Below, one piece after another: positions 52,718 through 60,583 of a stretch of 64,000 nucleotides of DNA. The first letter of the stretch is position 1. Each line of letters begins with the position of its first letter. The stretch is from assembly GCF_019468465.1 (NCBI RefSeq), contig NZ_CP080519.1, forward strand, positions 1,627,001 through 1,691,000, in the 5' to 3' direction. A program made the translations under genes and the position numbers. The DNA comes from Amycolatopsis sp. DSM 110486. GTDB taxonomy: Bacteria > Actinomycetota > Actinomycetes > Mycobacteriales > Pseudonocardiaceae. The notes under the pieces are model-generated. The model ran no database searches. It saw only the letters and a program-made list of their open reading frames with translations, and was not told the origin of the DNA.

Positions 52718-53281
52718 ATGGCGCGCGACGCGGAACAGACCAAGCAGCGGCTGCTCGAAGCCGCGATCAGCGAGTTCGCCGCATACGGGATCGCGGGGGC
52801 GCGGGTGGACCGGGTGGCCGCGGCGGCGGGGTGCAACAAGGCGATGATCTACTCGTACTTCGGCAGCAAGGAGGGGCTGTTCGACGCCGCGTTCGATGAG
52901 CGGACGGCGGCGTTCTTCGAGGCGGTGCCGTTCGACGCCGGGGATCTCGCGGGGTACACCGGGCGGGCGTTCGACTACTTCGACGAGCATCCCGAGACGT
53001 TGCGGCTCTCGACGTGGTACCGGCTCGAGCGGTCGGAGGCCGAGCACCTCGCGGCCATCACCGAGGTCAACGACGTCCGACTGCGGGAAATCGGGCGGGC
53101 GCAACGCGAAGGCGAGATCTCCGGGCACTTTTCGCCCGTGCAGCTGCTCGTGCTGATCCAAGCGCTTTCCGCGGCGTGGCACAGCACCAACCCGGAACTG
53201 GGGCCGCACCTGCCGAGCGCCCGCGCAGGGAGGCGGCGGACGCTCGTCGAAGCGGTTCAGGGATTGCTTGCACTGAAATAG
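52718..53281 (+). CDS. TetR-family transcriptional regulator
   Basis: 187 residues. The N-terminal helix-turn-helix is FAAYGIAGARVDRVAAAAGC followed by NKAMIYSYFGSKEGLF. The helical C-terminal ligand domain belongs to the TetR_C_33-like group. It probably represses itself through the site at 52693 and perhaps the gene at 29476, whose promoter has the same motif. Ligand unknown. Its end overlaps the convergent membrane-protein gene by 25 bp. Confidence 0.92.
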   Translation: MARDAEQTKQRLLEAAISEFAAYGIAGARVDRVAAAAGCNKAMIYSYFGSKEGLFDAAFDERTAAFFEAVPFDAGDLAGYTGRAFDYFDEHPETLRLSTWYRLERSEAEHLAAITEVNDVRLREIGRAQREGEISGHFSPVQLLVLIQALSAAWHSTNPELGPHLPSARAGRRRTLVEAVQGLLALK

Positions 53282-54165
53282 CCAGCGGGGCTTTTCCCGC
53301 GAATTAACGAAAAAACAACGGTGCCGGCCAGAACGAGAGACGCCGAGGCCGAGAGCGCCAGTAAGAACCAAGGCGCGGCGAAGGGCGGAATTCCCGCGAA
53401 GGCCTCGACGCCGATCACCGCGGTGAGCACGGCGTCGGCGGCCACGGCGAGCCAGACGACGCGCAGGCGAGCCCGCTCGGGCAACGCGGTGAAGCGCAGC
53501 AGCCACGCGAGCCCGGGCAGTACGAGGATCGCGTGCATCGCCACGGCGTGCAGTGGTTTCAGCGAACCGGCGGTCGTGTAGGCCAGCTCAGGGGACCCGC
53601 CGCGTGCCTCGACGACACCGCGGGCGATCATCACCGCGCCGGTGGCGAGGGCGACCATCAGCACCAGCAGGCCGAAGCGCACGGCGACCAGCATGCTCGG
53701 CGCCATGCTGCCCGGCGAACGGAAAGCCGCAGCCGTGAAGCCCAAACCCGTCACCACGATCACGCCGCCGCCGGCCGCGAGCGACATCGACACCACCGTG
53801 TCGAAGCCGGTCTCGAAGTTGAAGTGCGACGGGACCCTTCGCCACGCCTGCATGGTCACGAGCACGACCTCCGCCACGCACGCCACGACGAACGCGCCGA
53901 GCAACCCGGCCCGGGCCCGCGGCCGCAGCACGACGTACGACGTCGCCCACGCCACCGACGCCAGCGTGAGACCGAACGACAACCCGAACGTGACCGCCTT
54001 GCGCAGCGACACCGGCCCGAGCCACGTGCCGCCGCTGGCCAGCAGCACCACCGCGTTCACGACGCCGCTCGCGAAGAGCACCGCCCCCACCACGTACGCG
54101 ACGCGTTCCACGCGCCTGCCGTCCCGCCAGATGCGGCTCACGGCGTCCATCACCGGCTGAGTCAT
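53257..54165 (-). CDS. Polytopic membrane protein of unknown function
   Basis: 302 residues from the ATG at 54165; a TTG eight codons upstream is possible and ribosome-site evidence is weak for both. Eight or nine membrane helices, for example VVGAVLFASGVVNAVVLLAS and the C-terminal SASLVLAGTVVFSLI. Polar HFNFETGFDT in a loop and HAVAMHAILVLPGLAWLL are notable because His in membrane helices can bind haem or metal. I do not recognise a function. It converges on the TetR gene. Confidence 0.82.
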   Translation of the reverse strand: MTQPVMDAVSRIWRDGRRVERVAYVVGAVLFASGVVNAVVLLASGGTWLGPVSLRKAVTFGLSFGLTLASVAWATSYVVLRPRARAGLLGAFVVACVAEVVLVTMQAWRRVPSHFNFETGFDTVVSMSLAAGGGVIVVTGLGFTAAAFRSPGSMAPSMLVAVRFGLLVLMVALATGAVMIARGVVEARGGSPELAYTTAGSLKPLHAVAMHAILVLPGLAWLLRFTALPERARLRVVWLAVAADAVLTAVIGVEAFAGIPPFAAPWFLLALSASASLVLAGTVVFSLIRGKSPAGYFSASNP

Positions 54166-54340
54166 GACGTCAGTTTGGTGCTGTGACAACGTTTCGTCGT
54201 CCGCTCGGTGTCGACACCCGCGTACGCAGATTTACGTACACCGTCCATTGGGAAAACGCGAAAAAAGAGCACGTAAAGAACACATTGCAATTCCGGGATA
54301 ACGCGTGGGCGCCGCCACTCGGCAGGAGGATGCGACTGCC

Positions 54341-54664
54341 GTGAGTGAGTTCTACTCTGAAGACATGTACATAGCCTTGCTCGCCTACACGGCGCCTCGA
54401 AACGAAGTCGACTACGCACTGGCAGAACACGCGGAGTGGTTGCGCACGCACTTCTCCCGCGGATTGTTCCTGGTTTCCGGAAAAGGGGACACCGAGCACG
54501 ACCAGGTCATCCTCACCCGCCCCTGCGTGCGCGGCAAGCTGGACGCCGTGCTCGCCACCGACCCGCTCGTGGTCCAGCGCCTCGCGCACTACACCGTGAT
54601 CGAATTCTCCGCCACTCGCACCTCCCACGAATTCCACGCCATCAACGAGGCACTCGCCTCCTGA
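54341..54664 (+). CDS. YciI-like protein
   Basis: 107 residues from the GTG at 54341; the more usual YciI start would be the ATG at 54365 (MYIALLAYTAP). The short ferredoxin-like fold shows AEHAEWLRTHFSRGLFLVSG, where the His-Asp-type pair of YciI proteins would be, and LATDPLVVQRLAHYTVIEF. YciI-like proteins are small, possibly enzymatic, of unknown substrate. The preceding 130 bp is AT-richer than average and likely its promoter. Confidence 0.82.
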   Translation: MSEFYSEDMYIALLAYTAPRNEVDYALAEHAEWLRTHFSRGLFLVSGKGDTEHDQVILTRPCVRGKLDAVLATDPLVVQRLAHYTVIEFSATRTSHEFHAINEALAS

Positions 54665-54781
54665 AGTCGCCGGCCCGGGAGCAGGTGGCCTTCGGCGGTG
54701 TTGCCCGCCACCTGCCCGCCGTATCACCGTCGTGCGCTCGCCTATGATCGCGGGAACCGACGTTCCGGTACGGGAGAAGCC

Positions 54782-55651
54782 ATGCACACGCCCGACCTCG
54801 TCTTCCGAGGCCGCCGCCTCACCAGCGATCGCGCGCTGGTGATGGCCATCATCAACCGCACCCCCGATTCGTTCTACGACAACGGTGCGACCTACCTCGA
54901 GACCCGCGCGCAGGACGCCATCCGCCGCGCGTGCGCCGAGGGCGCGGACCTCATCGACATCGGCGGCGTGCCGGCCGGCAAGGGCCCCGAGGTCACCACG
55001 GCGGAGGAGATCGCCCGCGTGGTGCCGACCGTCGAATGGGCGCGCGAGACGTTCCCGGACCTCGTGATCAGCGTCGACACCTACCGCGCCGCGGTCGCGG
55101 ACGCCGTCTGCCGCGCCGGCGCCGACATTGTGAACGACAACTGGGCGGCCTTCGAGCCCGAGATCCTGGACGTCGCGGCCGAGCACGGCGCGGGGTACAT
55201 CTGCTCCCACACCAACGGCCTCACGCCGCGCACCGAAGCCGCGAAGCCGCAGTACGACGACGTGGTCGGCGCCGTGATCGACGGCACCACCGAGCTCGCG
55301 AAGCGCGCGCTGGAGCGCGGGGTGCCGCGCGAAGGGATCATGATCGACCCCTGCATCGACTTCGGCAAGAACTCCTACCAGTCGCTGGAGCTGATGCGGC
55401 ACACGCAGGCGCTCGTGGACACGGGCTGGCCGGTGCTGATGGCGCTGTCGAACAAGGACGTGATCGGCGAGACGCTCGACGTGCCCGTCGGCGAGCGCGT
55501 GATCGGCACGCTCGCGGCCACGGCCGTCGCGGCGCTGCACGGGGCCGCGATGTTCCGCGCCCACCAGGTCGTGGAGACGCGGCAGGTGGCGGAGATGGTG
55601 GCCAGCATCGTGGGCACGCGCCCGCCCGCGCACGTGGTGCGGTCGGTCTGA
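54782..55651 (+). CDS. folP2: Dihydropteroate synthase paralogue, FolP2 type
   Basis: 289 residues from the ATG at 54782. It has the DHPS barrel signatures MAIINRTPDSFYDNGATY, IDIGGVPAGKG and ISVDTYRA, and IDPCIDFGKN. The wording of these motifs (Arg-Thr-Pro rather than Val-Thr-Pro; SFYDNG) matches the mycobacterial FolP2 group, which has been reported to lack dihydropteroate synthase activity. It lies one base ahead of a RibD-like reductase, suggesting a shared pterin or related pathway. It is not in a folate biosynthesis cluster. Confidence 0.87.
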   Translation: MHTPDLVFRGRRLTSDRALVMAIINRTPDSFYDNGATYLETRAQDAIRRACAEGADLIDIGGVPAGKGPEVTTAEEIARVVPTVEWARETFPDLVISVDTYRAAVADAVCRAGADIVNDNWAAFEPEILDVAAEHGAGYICSHTNGLTPRTEAAKPQYDDVVGAVIDGTTELAKRALERGVPREGIMIDPCIDFGKNSYQSLELMRHTQALVDTGWPVLMALSNKDVIGETLDVPVGERVIGTLAATAVAALHGAAMFRAHQVVETRQVAEMVASIVGTRPPAHVVRSV

Positions 55652-56382
55652 TGCGCGAGATCTTCCCGGGCGCGCGCGACCTGGCCGAGGCCGACCTGGA
55701 GGCGCTCTACGCGTACCCGGCGCCCGGCAAGTGGCTCGCGGTGAACTTCGTGTCGAGCGCCGACGGTGCCGTCACCGTCGAGGGCCGCTCGGCGTCGCTG
55801 TCCACGCCCGCCGACCGCGTGATCTATCGGCTGGGCAACGACCTCGCCGACGTCGTGCTGGTCGGCGCGGGTACCGCCCTGCTCGAGGGCTTCAAGGGCA
55901 TACGCCCCGACGAGCACTCCGCCGACCGGCGCCGCCGCCACGGCCTCGCGCCGATCCCGCCGGTCGCCGTGGTCACCGGCGGCGGCTCGCTGCGCGCGGA
56001 CGCCCCGGTGATCACGAACGCCTTGGTGCCCACCATCGTCATCACCCACGCCGGCACCGACCCCGACCTACGCGCCGCCTGGACCGCCGCGGGCGCCGAC
56101 GTGCTCGTGGCCGGCACGGACGCCGTCGACCTCCGCTCCGCCGTCTCGGCCCTCGTCTCCCGCGGCCTCACCCGCATCGACTGCGAGGGCGGCCCGCGCC
56201 TCTTCGCGTCCCTCCTGGCCGCCGACGCCGTCGACGAGCTCCGCCTGACGATCTCCCCCTTCCTCATCGCGGGCCTCGCCCCGCGCGCGGCTTTCGGCGA
56301 CACCATCGACCCCGCGCGGCTCCAGCTGGCCTCGGTCCTGGAGGACGACGGGACGTTGATGCTGCGGTACCTGCTGCACTGA
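55651..56382 (+). CDS. RibD C-terminal-domain reductase (pyrimidine/dihydrofolate reductase-like)
   Basis: 243 residues from the ATG at 55651, sharing one base with the FolP2 stop. The DHFR-like fold shows NFVSSADGAVTVEGRSASLS, VLVGAGTALLEG and CEGGPRLFASLLAA. Stand-alone RibD-C proteins reduce a ribosylamino-pyrimidine; the mycobacterial homologue Rv2671 can act as a dihydrofolate reductase. Coupling to FolP2 supports a pterin/folate-related role here. No other riboflavin gene is present. Confidence 0.87.
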   Translation: MREIFPGARDLAEADLEALYAYPAPGKWLAVNFVSSADGAVTVEGRSASLSTPADRVIYRLGNDLADVVLVGAGTALLEGFKGIRPDEHSADRRRRHGLAPIPPVAVVTGGGSLRADAPVITNALVPTIVITHAGTDPDLRAAWTAAGADVLVAGTDAVDLRSAVSALVSRGLTRIDCEGGPRLFASLLAADAVDELRLTISPFLIAGLAPRAAFGDTIDPARLQLASVLEDDGTLMLRYLLH

Positions 56383-56407
56383 CTCAGTCCACAGTGGATC
56401 GTCGACT

Positions 56408-57505
56408 TCACGCCAACAGCTCGAAATCCGCCTTCCCCAACGAAGTTCCGTTCACCTGGATCTCCAGCGCGTGCGCGCCCGGGTGGTAGACGCGGGTGGT
56501 GATGACGCGGAAGGAGTGGGTGCGGTCCAGGAGCAGCTCCGCGCCCGGGTCGAGGACGCGGGTGGTGAGCTTGAAGACCTTCGGTGTGGTGGTGCCGTTG
56601 GCTTTGCGGTGGTGCACGACGTAGTCGACGACCAGGTTCATCGGCGTGTCGCCCGTGTTGCGCAGCGTGCCGGTGAAGCCCAGTTCGGCGCCGATGGTCA
56701 CCGAAGGCGCCGAGAGCACGAGACCGTCGAAGGTGATGCCGGACGGTGGCGCGAAGCCGAGCAGCGCCAACGCACCCGGGTCGCCTTGTTTGATCAGGGT
56801 GCGCAGGCCGTGTCGGACGAGTTGCGCAGTCTGTTTGTCACCGGAAGCACCCACCCAGCGGCCGGCCGCGGCCACCGCCGCCTCGGGACGCGCGCGGCTC
56901 AGATCGTTGAGGTGGTTGGCAACCGAACGCCGCACGTACGCCGAAGAGTCGCGGTGCAGCGCGTCGAGGATCGGCGCCGTGACGCCCGGCCGGGCGGTGA
57001 TCGCCCCCACCCGGCGCGCCCACGGCAGCAGCGGCCGCGTGCCCTCCGAGGCCAGGCGGCGGACGTGCTCCGACGGGTCGGAAGTCCAGGTCAGCACCTT
57101 CGGCAACGCCCGGTCGAGATCCGCGTCGAGCAGCGGCCGGATGGCGAACTCCGCCGTGAGCCGCGGGGTCAAGGCGGCGAGCAGATCCAACGCGGCGTCG
57201 AACGCGACCGGCCCGCCGTCCGCCAGAGCCCGCGCCGAAGCCGCCTCCGAGACGGGCCAGATCATCCAGCCGGAGAACGATTCGTCGGCCAACGCCCGCT
57301 CCACGACGTCCGACAGCTCGCGGTAGCCGCCCGGCAGGTCGGCCAACAGTGCGTCGCGCACCGCGTCCGTGCGTTGCCGCAGCCCGAGCCCACCCAGGCG
57401 GACCCGGCGGAGCTCCCCGAACGCGACGCCGGGCGCGGCTGCCTTCATCGACGCGAGCAGCCCCCTGACGACCGCGTCGTTGAGCATCTCGTCAGCCAGC
57501 GGCAT
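56408..57505 (-). CDS. DNA alkylation repair-type HEAT-repeat protein
   Basis: 365 residues from the ATG at 57505 with GGAGGGGAG upstream. Residues ~1-230 are AlkD-like HEAT repeats (RLASEGTRPLLPWARRVGAI; DSSAYVRRSVANHLNDLSRA). Residues ~260-365 are a beta-sandwich-like extension (GAELGFTGTLRNTGDTPMNL) found in a subset of homologues. AlkD proteins are DNA glycosylases for bulky alkyl lesions; whether this one is catalytic is not clear from sequence. It is divergent from a TetR gene 36 bp away. Confidence 0.85.
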   Translation of the reverse strand: MPLADEMLNDAVVRGLLASMKAAAPGVAFGELRRVRLGGLGLRQRTDAVRDALLADLPGGYRELSDVVERALADESFSGWMIWPVSEAASARALADGGPVAFDAALDLLAALTPRLTAEFAIRPLLDADLDRALPKVLTWTSDPSEHVRRLASEGTRPLLPWARRVGAITARPGVTAPILDALHRDSSAYVRRSVANHLNDLSRARPEAAVAAAGRWVGASGDKQTAQLVRHGLRTLIKQGDPGALALLGFAPPSGITFDGLVLSAPSVTIGAELGFTGTLRNTGDTPMNLVVDYVVHHRKANGTTTPKVFKLTTRVLDPGAELLLDRTHSFRVITTRVYHPGAHALEIQVNGTSLGKADFELLA

Positions 57506-57529
57506 CCGCTTCTCCCCTCCATCAAGCGC

Positions 57530-57542
57530 TACATTCGTTACA
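57530..57542. promoter_or_regulatory. Motif shared by the TetR and LLM-oxidoreductase promoters, copy 1
   Basis: TACATTCGTTACA ends at the first base of the TetR start codon. TACATTTGCTACA (11 of 13 identical) occurs at 58744-58756 upstream of the LLM oxidoreductase gene. The layout is a direct repeat of TACA with a 5-bp spacer rather than a palindrome. Confidence 0.5.
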
Positions 57543-58234
57543 TGCCCATCCAGAACACCAGCGCCAAGGACCGGCTGCTCCTGGCAGCAGCCCAGCTCCT
57601 CGACGCGGCGGCCGGCGGACCGGTCTCGACCCGCGCGATCTGCGAGCGGGCCGGCGTGCAGGCGCCGACGCTGTACCACCACTTCGGCAGCAAGCAGGGA
57701 CTGCTCGACACGGTGGTCAACTTCGGCTTCACCCAGTATGTGGAGAGCACCGACAAAAACCGCGCGGACGCCGATCCGGTCGAGCAGATCCGCGAGGGCT
57801 GGGACCGCCACGTGGACTACGGCCTGACCCACCCCGCCTTCTACGTGCTGCTCTACGGCCAGATCCAGCCCGGCGTCCCCTGCACCCTCACCTCCAGCGC
57901 CGAGGCGATGCTGCTGGAGCTGCTCACGCACGCCGCCCGCCAGGGCCGCCTGCGCGTGACCCCCGCCGAGGCCGCGCGGCAGATCGCGGCCGCCAACTCC
58001 GGCGTCACGCTCAGCCTCATCGCCCAGCCCGAAGACGCGCGCGACCTGGCGATGTCCCACCAGGTCCGCGACGCGCTGCTCGCCAAGCTGATCACCGACG
58101 AGCCCGCCGACGCGCCGTCGACAGTCGGCGCGCTGGCCGTCGCCCTCGCGACGGCGCTGGACGGGAAGAGCGAGCAGCTCACCCCGGTCGAGCAGACCAT
58201 GCTGCGCGAGTGGCTGGACCGCCTCGCCTCCTAA
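57542..58234 (+). CDS. TetR-family transcriptional regulator
   Basis: 230 residues. Helix-turn-helix: GPVSTRAICERAGVQAPTLY then HHFGSKQGLLDTVV. The ligand domain (GWDRHVDYGLTHPAFYVLLY) is of the TetR_C_13/16-like helical class. Likely targets are itself and the downstream F420-type oxidoreductase at 58792, which share a 13-bp promoter motif. The last 23 bp of the gene are duplicated at 58715-58737. Confidence 0.92.
   Translation: MPIQNTSAKDRLLLAAAQLLDAAAGGPVSTRAICERAGVQAPTLYHHFGSKQGLLDTVVNFGFTQYVESTDKNRADADPVEQIREGWDRHVDYGLTHPAFYVLLYGQIQPGVPCTLTSSAEAMLLELLTHAARQGRLRVTPAEAARQIAAANSGVTLSLIAQPEDARDLAMSHQVRDALLAKLITDEPADAPSTVGALAVALATALDGKSEQLTPVEQTMLREWLDRLAS
58212..58234. repeat. Direct repeat copy 1: 3' end of the TetR gene
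   Basis: GGCTGGACCGCCTCGCCTCC plus TAA encodes the last residues (LDRLAS) and stop of the TetR protein. It recurs with one mismatch at 58715-58737. A 15-bp palindrome (CCCAGGT-C-ACCTGGG, 58240-58254) follows directly. Confidence 0.85.
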
Positions 58235-58363
58235 GGCGACCCAGGTCACCTGGGCGACCTCATTTCACCCGAGTCGTGTCCAGCGGCGCCGGAGTTGGCC
58301 CGATGGATGCGGCAGGCCAGGGGCCGTGAACGAGGTGTTCCGCCTGATTAGGCGGTGAAACGG

Positions 58364-58674
58364 TCAGGCCGTGGCTGGATCGGCAGCTTTGGCCGCCCGC
58401 TCGATTTCCGCCCGCCGGCTCTCCCAGAAGGCTGCATCCTGCCCCCGCCGGGCCATGCCTGCCGCGTCCATCTCGACTTCGCCGTCCAACTGTTCGCGCA
58501 GGATGTCGGCGTGCCCGGCGTGCCGGCTGGTCTCCGTGAGCATGTGGACCAGGACGTTGAACAGCATCACGTCAGGACGTGGCCACCAGGGCACGTAGCC
58601 GGGCGAGTCGCCCCGACTCGCAACGACCTCTGCTGCCTGAACGTCCGCAAGGTTCAGGCCGGGTGGGGGACATC
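58364..58674 (-). pseudogene. C-terminal fragment of a DinB/DUF664-family protein
   Basis: The frame ending at 58364 reads, from about 58674: PPPGLNLADVQAAEVVASRG, DSPGYVPWWPRPDVMLFNVL, HMLTETSRHAGHADILREQL. The last part is the C-terminal signature of DinB/DUF664 proteins (second half of the four-helix bundle, with the metal-type His in TSRHAGHAD). The N-terminal ~90-100 residues, including the first metal His, are missing. The homology stops at small direct repeats (58677-58712) and the duplicated TetR tail. It is a truncated gene, possibly still translated from an internal start. Confidence 0.75.
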
Positions 58675-58676
58675 GA

Positions 58677-58712
58677 GGCCAGATCTATTGACCGCGGGCC
58701 AGATCCACTGAC
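58677..58712. repeat. Two 16-bp direct repeats at the fragment junction
   Basis: GGCCAGATCTATTGAC (58677-58692) and GGCCAGATCCACTGAC (58697-58712) are 14 of 16 identical with a 20-bp period. They mark the junction between the DinB-like fragment and the duplicated TetR tail. Confidence 0.75.
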
Positions 58713-58714
58713 AA

Positions 58715-58737
58715 GGCTGGACCGCCTCGCTTCCTAA
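58715..58737. repeat. Direct repeat copy 2: orphan copy of the TetR 3' end
   Basis: GGCTGGACCGCCTCGCTTCC plus TAA, 22 of 23 identical to 58212-58234 but not part of any gene. Its presence directly ahead of the LLM oxidoreductase promoter suggests that this promoter once followed the TetR stop immediately. Confidence 0.85.
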
Positions 58738-58743
58738 CGTCGA

Positions 58744-58756
58744 TACATTTGCTACA
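58744..58756. promoter_or_regulatory. Motif shared by the TetR and LLM-oxidoreductase promoters, copy 2
   Basis: TACATTTGCTACA lies 36-48 bp upstream of the LLM oxidoreductase start; see the matching site at 57530. Candidate binding site for the TetR protein encoded at 57542. Confidence 0.5.
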
Positions 58757-58758
58757 GT

Positions 58759-58781
58759 CCTCTATATAACAAATATAGAGG
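58759..58781. promoter_or_regulatory. AT-rich inverted repeat over the LLM oxidoreductase ribosome site
   Basis: CCTCTATAT-AACAA-ATATAGAGG has perfect 9-bp arms and a 5-nt loop. The right arm reaches into the GAGGAGG ribosome-binding site (58778-58784), 7 bp before the ATG. It can be a protein operator or an mRNA hairpin that hides the ribosome site. TATATA and TACAGT hexamers nearby could also serve as -10 elements. Confidence 0.75.
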
Positions 58782-58791
58782 AGGATCCGGC

Positions 58792-59631
58792 ATGCCAGCA
58801 GCACTCGGCCGGTACGGCGCGTGGATGAGCCCCGCCACCGACGACAAGACCCGCAAGAAAGTGGCCGTGGAAGCCGAAAAACTGGGCTACGCCACGGTGT
58901 GGTTCGGCATCGGCGCGAGCTCCGTCGAGGATCTGGGCTACTTCGAGGAAGTCCTCGACGCCACTGACCGGATCACCGTCGCCACCGCGATCGTGAACAT
59001 GTGGACCAACGACGCCGGTCGCATCGCCGCCGCCTACCACCGCCTCACCGAGCGGCACGGTGAGCGGTTCGTTCTCGGCGTCGGCGTCGGGCACCCGGAG
59101 TCGATCACGACGTACCAGAGTCCGTACCAGAAGATGGTCGCCTACCTGGACCAGCTCGACGCCGAAGGCGTGCCCGCCGAAGCCCGCGTGCTCGCGGCGC
59201 TGGGGGACCGTTCGCTCGAACTCGCCGCCACGCGGACGCGCGGCGCGCACCCGTACCTCGTCGTGCCGAAGCACACCGAGCACGCGCGGGCGGTCCTCGG
59301 CCCGAGCGCGCTGCTGGCGCCGGAGCACAAGGTCGTGGTGGACGACGATCCCGTGGCCGCCCGCGCGATCGGCCGTCCGTTCGTGCACAAGCCCTACCTC
59401 GGCCTGCGCAACTACGTGAACAACCTGCGCCGCCTCGGCTACACCGATGCCGACGTCTCCGGTGAGGGCAGCGACCGCCTCATCGACGACCTCGTCCTCC
59501 ACGGCACGCCCGCCGCGATCCACGGCCGGCTGGCCCAACACCTGAACGCCGGCGCCGACCACGTCGGGGTCCACGTGCTGGGGCCCGACCCGTTGACGGG
59601 CTACCGCCGGCTCGCCGAAGTGCTTTTGTGA
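58792..59631 (+). CDS. LLM-class F420-dependent oxidoreductase
   Basis: 279 residues from the ATG at 58792. Luciferase-like TIM barrel with KLGYATVWFGIGASSVEDL, RFVLGVGVGHPES and a C-terminal GTPAAIHGRLAQHLNAGADH. It belongs to the F420-using actinobacterial group (MSMEG_2027-like TIGR03620 type), which reduces or oxidises small organic substrates. Probably controlled by the TetR gene at 57542. It overlaps the convergent hypothetical gene by 31 bp. Confidence 0.88.
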   Translation: MPAALGRYGAWMSPATDDKTRKKVAVEAEKLGYATVWFGIGASSVEDLGYFEEVLDATDRITVATAIVNMWTNDAGRIAAAYHRLTERHGERFVLGVGVGHPESITTYQSPYQKMVAYLDQLDAEGVPAEARVLAALGDRSLELAATRTRGAHPYLVVPKHTEHARAVLGPSALLAPEHKVVVDDDPVAARAIGRPFVHKPYLGLRNYVNNLRRLGYTDADVSGEGSDRLIDDLVLHGTPAAIHGRLAQHLNAGADHVGVHVLGPDPLTGYRRLAEVLL

Positions 59632-60473
59632 GCGAACTGCTGCACGGCCTCGTCGGCCTTGTCGAACGCCGCCCGCGCCGCCGAGAGGTCCTCGGCCGCG
59701 CGGGCGGCTCGGGTTTCCGCGTCCGCCAGGCGTTCGCGTAGCTCGGCCAGGCGAGCGTCGGCCAGTTCGGCGATGCGTTCGGTGCGGACCAGGGTTCGTG
59801 AGGCTTCGGCTCGTTCGCGCGTGGCGGCGGAAGCCTTGCGCTGCCACTCTTCGCGGGCGACGCGTTCCCGTTCGCGGTCCGCATGGTCCTTTTCGGACTT
59901 CTCGCGCGCGGCCTTCTCGTCGGCCTGCTTGCGGCGGGTGTTTTCCTTGGCCGGCGCGGTTTTCCGCTCCGGAGCGGGCTTCTTCTTCCGTGGACCCGAA
60001 GCAGCGGGCAACGACAGCCACTGGTCCACATCCTGGTGCGCCACCGACGTCAGCCGCCCCGCCAGCACGAGCCGCGCGACGTCCGGGTCCGCCACGACCG
60101 TCTCCAGCGTCTCCTCCACCTCACGCGCGACGGAGTCGCTCAGGTCCGGCGCGTCGCGCAGGACCCCGCGCACCAGCTCGGCCCGCCGCTGCGCCAGCTC
60201 CCGCAGCTGCTCGCCGGCGAGGCTCGCGTGCGCGGCACGCAGCCGGTCGCCCAGCTCGGCCAGCTCCTCGAGCGCCGAGGAACCGTCGCGAGCCAGCCGG
60301 TTGACGAAGAAGGCCGCGGTCGTCGGCTTGCGCAGTGCCTGGATGCGGCGCGCGAGCTCGGCGTCGCCCGCTTGTTTGGCCGCACGGGCCGCGGCTGAGC
60401 GCGACGCGACGAAGTCCGCGGGCTCGCCCGCGTAGAGGTCATCGGCGACGGTGTCGAAATCCGGTGCTGCCAC
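59601..60473 (-). CDS. Conserved hypothetical protein with a long charged coiled coil
   Basis: 290 residues from the GTG at 60473; a GTG six codons upstream (60491) is also possible. The N-terminal half is helical (RKPTTAAFFVNRLARDGSSA; DRLRAAHASLAGEQLRELAQ). A Lys/Pro linker follows, then about 120 residues of Arg/Glu/Ala-rich coiled coil to the end. This protein type is common in actinobacteria but has no known function that I can name. Not secreted, no membrane segment. A structural or DNA-associated role is only a guess. Confidence 0.8.
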   Translation of the reverse strand: MAAPDFDTVADDLYAGEPADFVASRSAAARAAKQAGDAELARRIQALRKPTTAAFFVNRLARDGSSALEELAELGDRLRAAHASLAGEQLRELAQRRAELVRGVLRDAPDLSDSVAREVEETLETVVADPDVARLVLAGRLTSVAHQDVDQWLSLPAASGPRKKKPAPERKTAPAKENTRRKQADEKAAREKSEKDHADRERERVAREEWQRKASAATRERAEASRTLVRTERIAELADARLAELRERLADAETRAARAAEDLSAARAAFDKADEAVQQFAHKSTSASRR

Positions 60474-60583
60474 CGCACCACGGAACCACACCGGTAGTCC
60501 GAACGCGACGTATCACGTACGGTGGACGCCTCGGCAAAGCCGAAAGCCGCAGGTCAAGCGAGACAGGTCCAGGGACGGTGCCC

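Noticed and set aside
54782..55651. Calling this gene the main folate dihydropteroate synthase (folP1)
   Set aside because: The motif wording matches the FolP2 group and no folate synthesis genes (folE, folB, folK) are adjacent.
57602..58234. TetR gene as regulator of the divergent AlkD-like gene only
   Set aside because: The shared 13-bp motif links it better to the downstream oxidoreductase; no second copy lies at the AlkD-like promoter beyond the common 36-bp gap, so control of both cannot be excluded but is not specifically supported.
58677..58737. Intact insertion sequence or transposon at the rearranged segment
   Set aside because: There are direct repeats and a broken gene but no transposase frame and no terminal inverted repeats.
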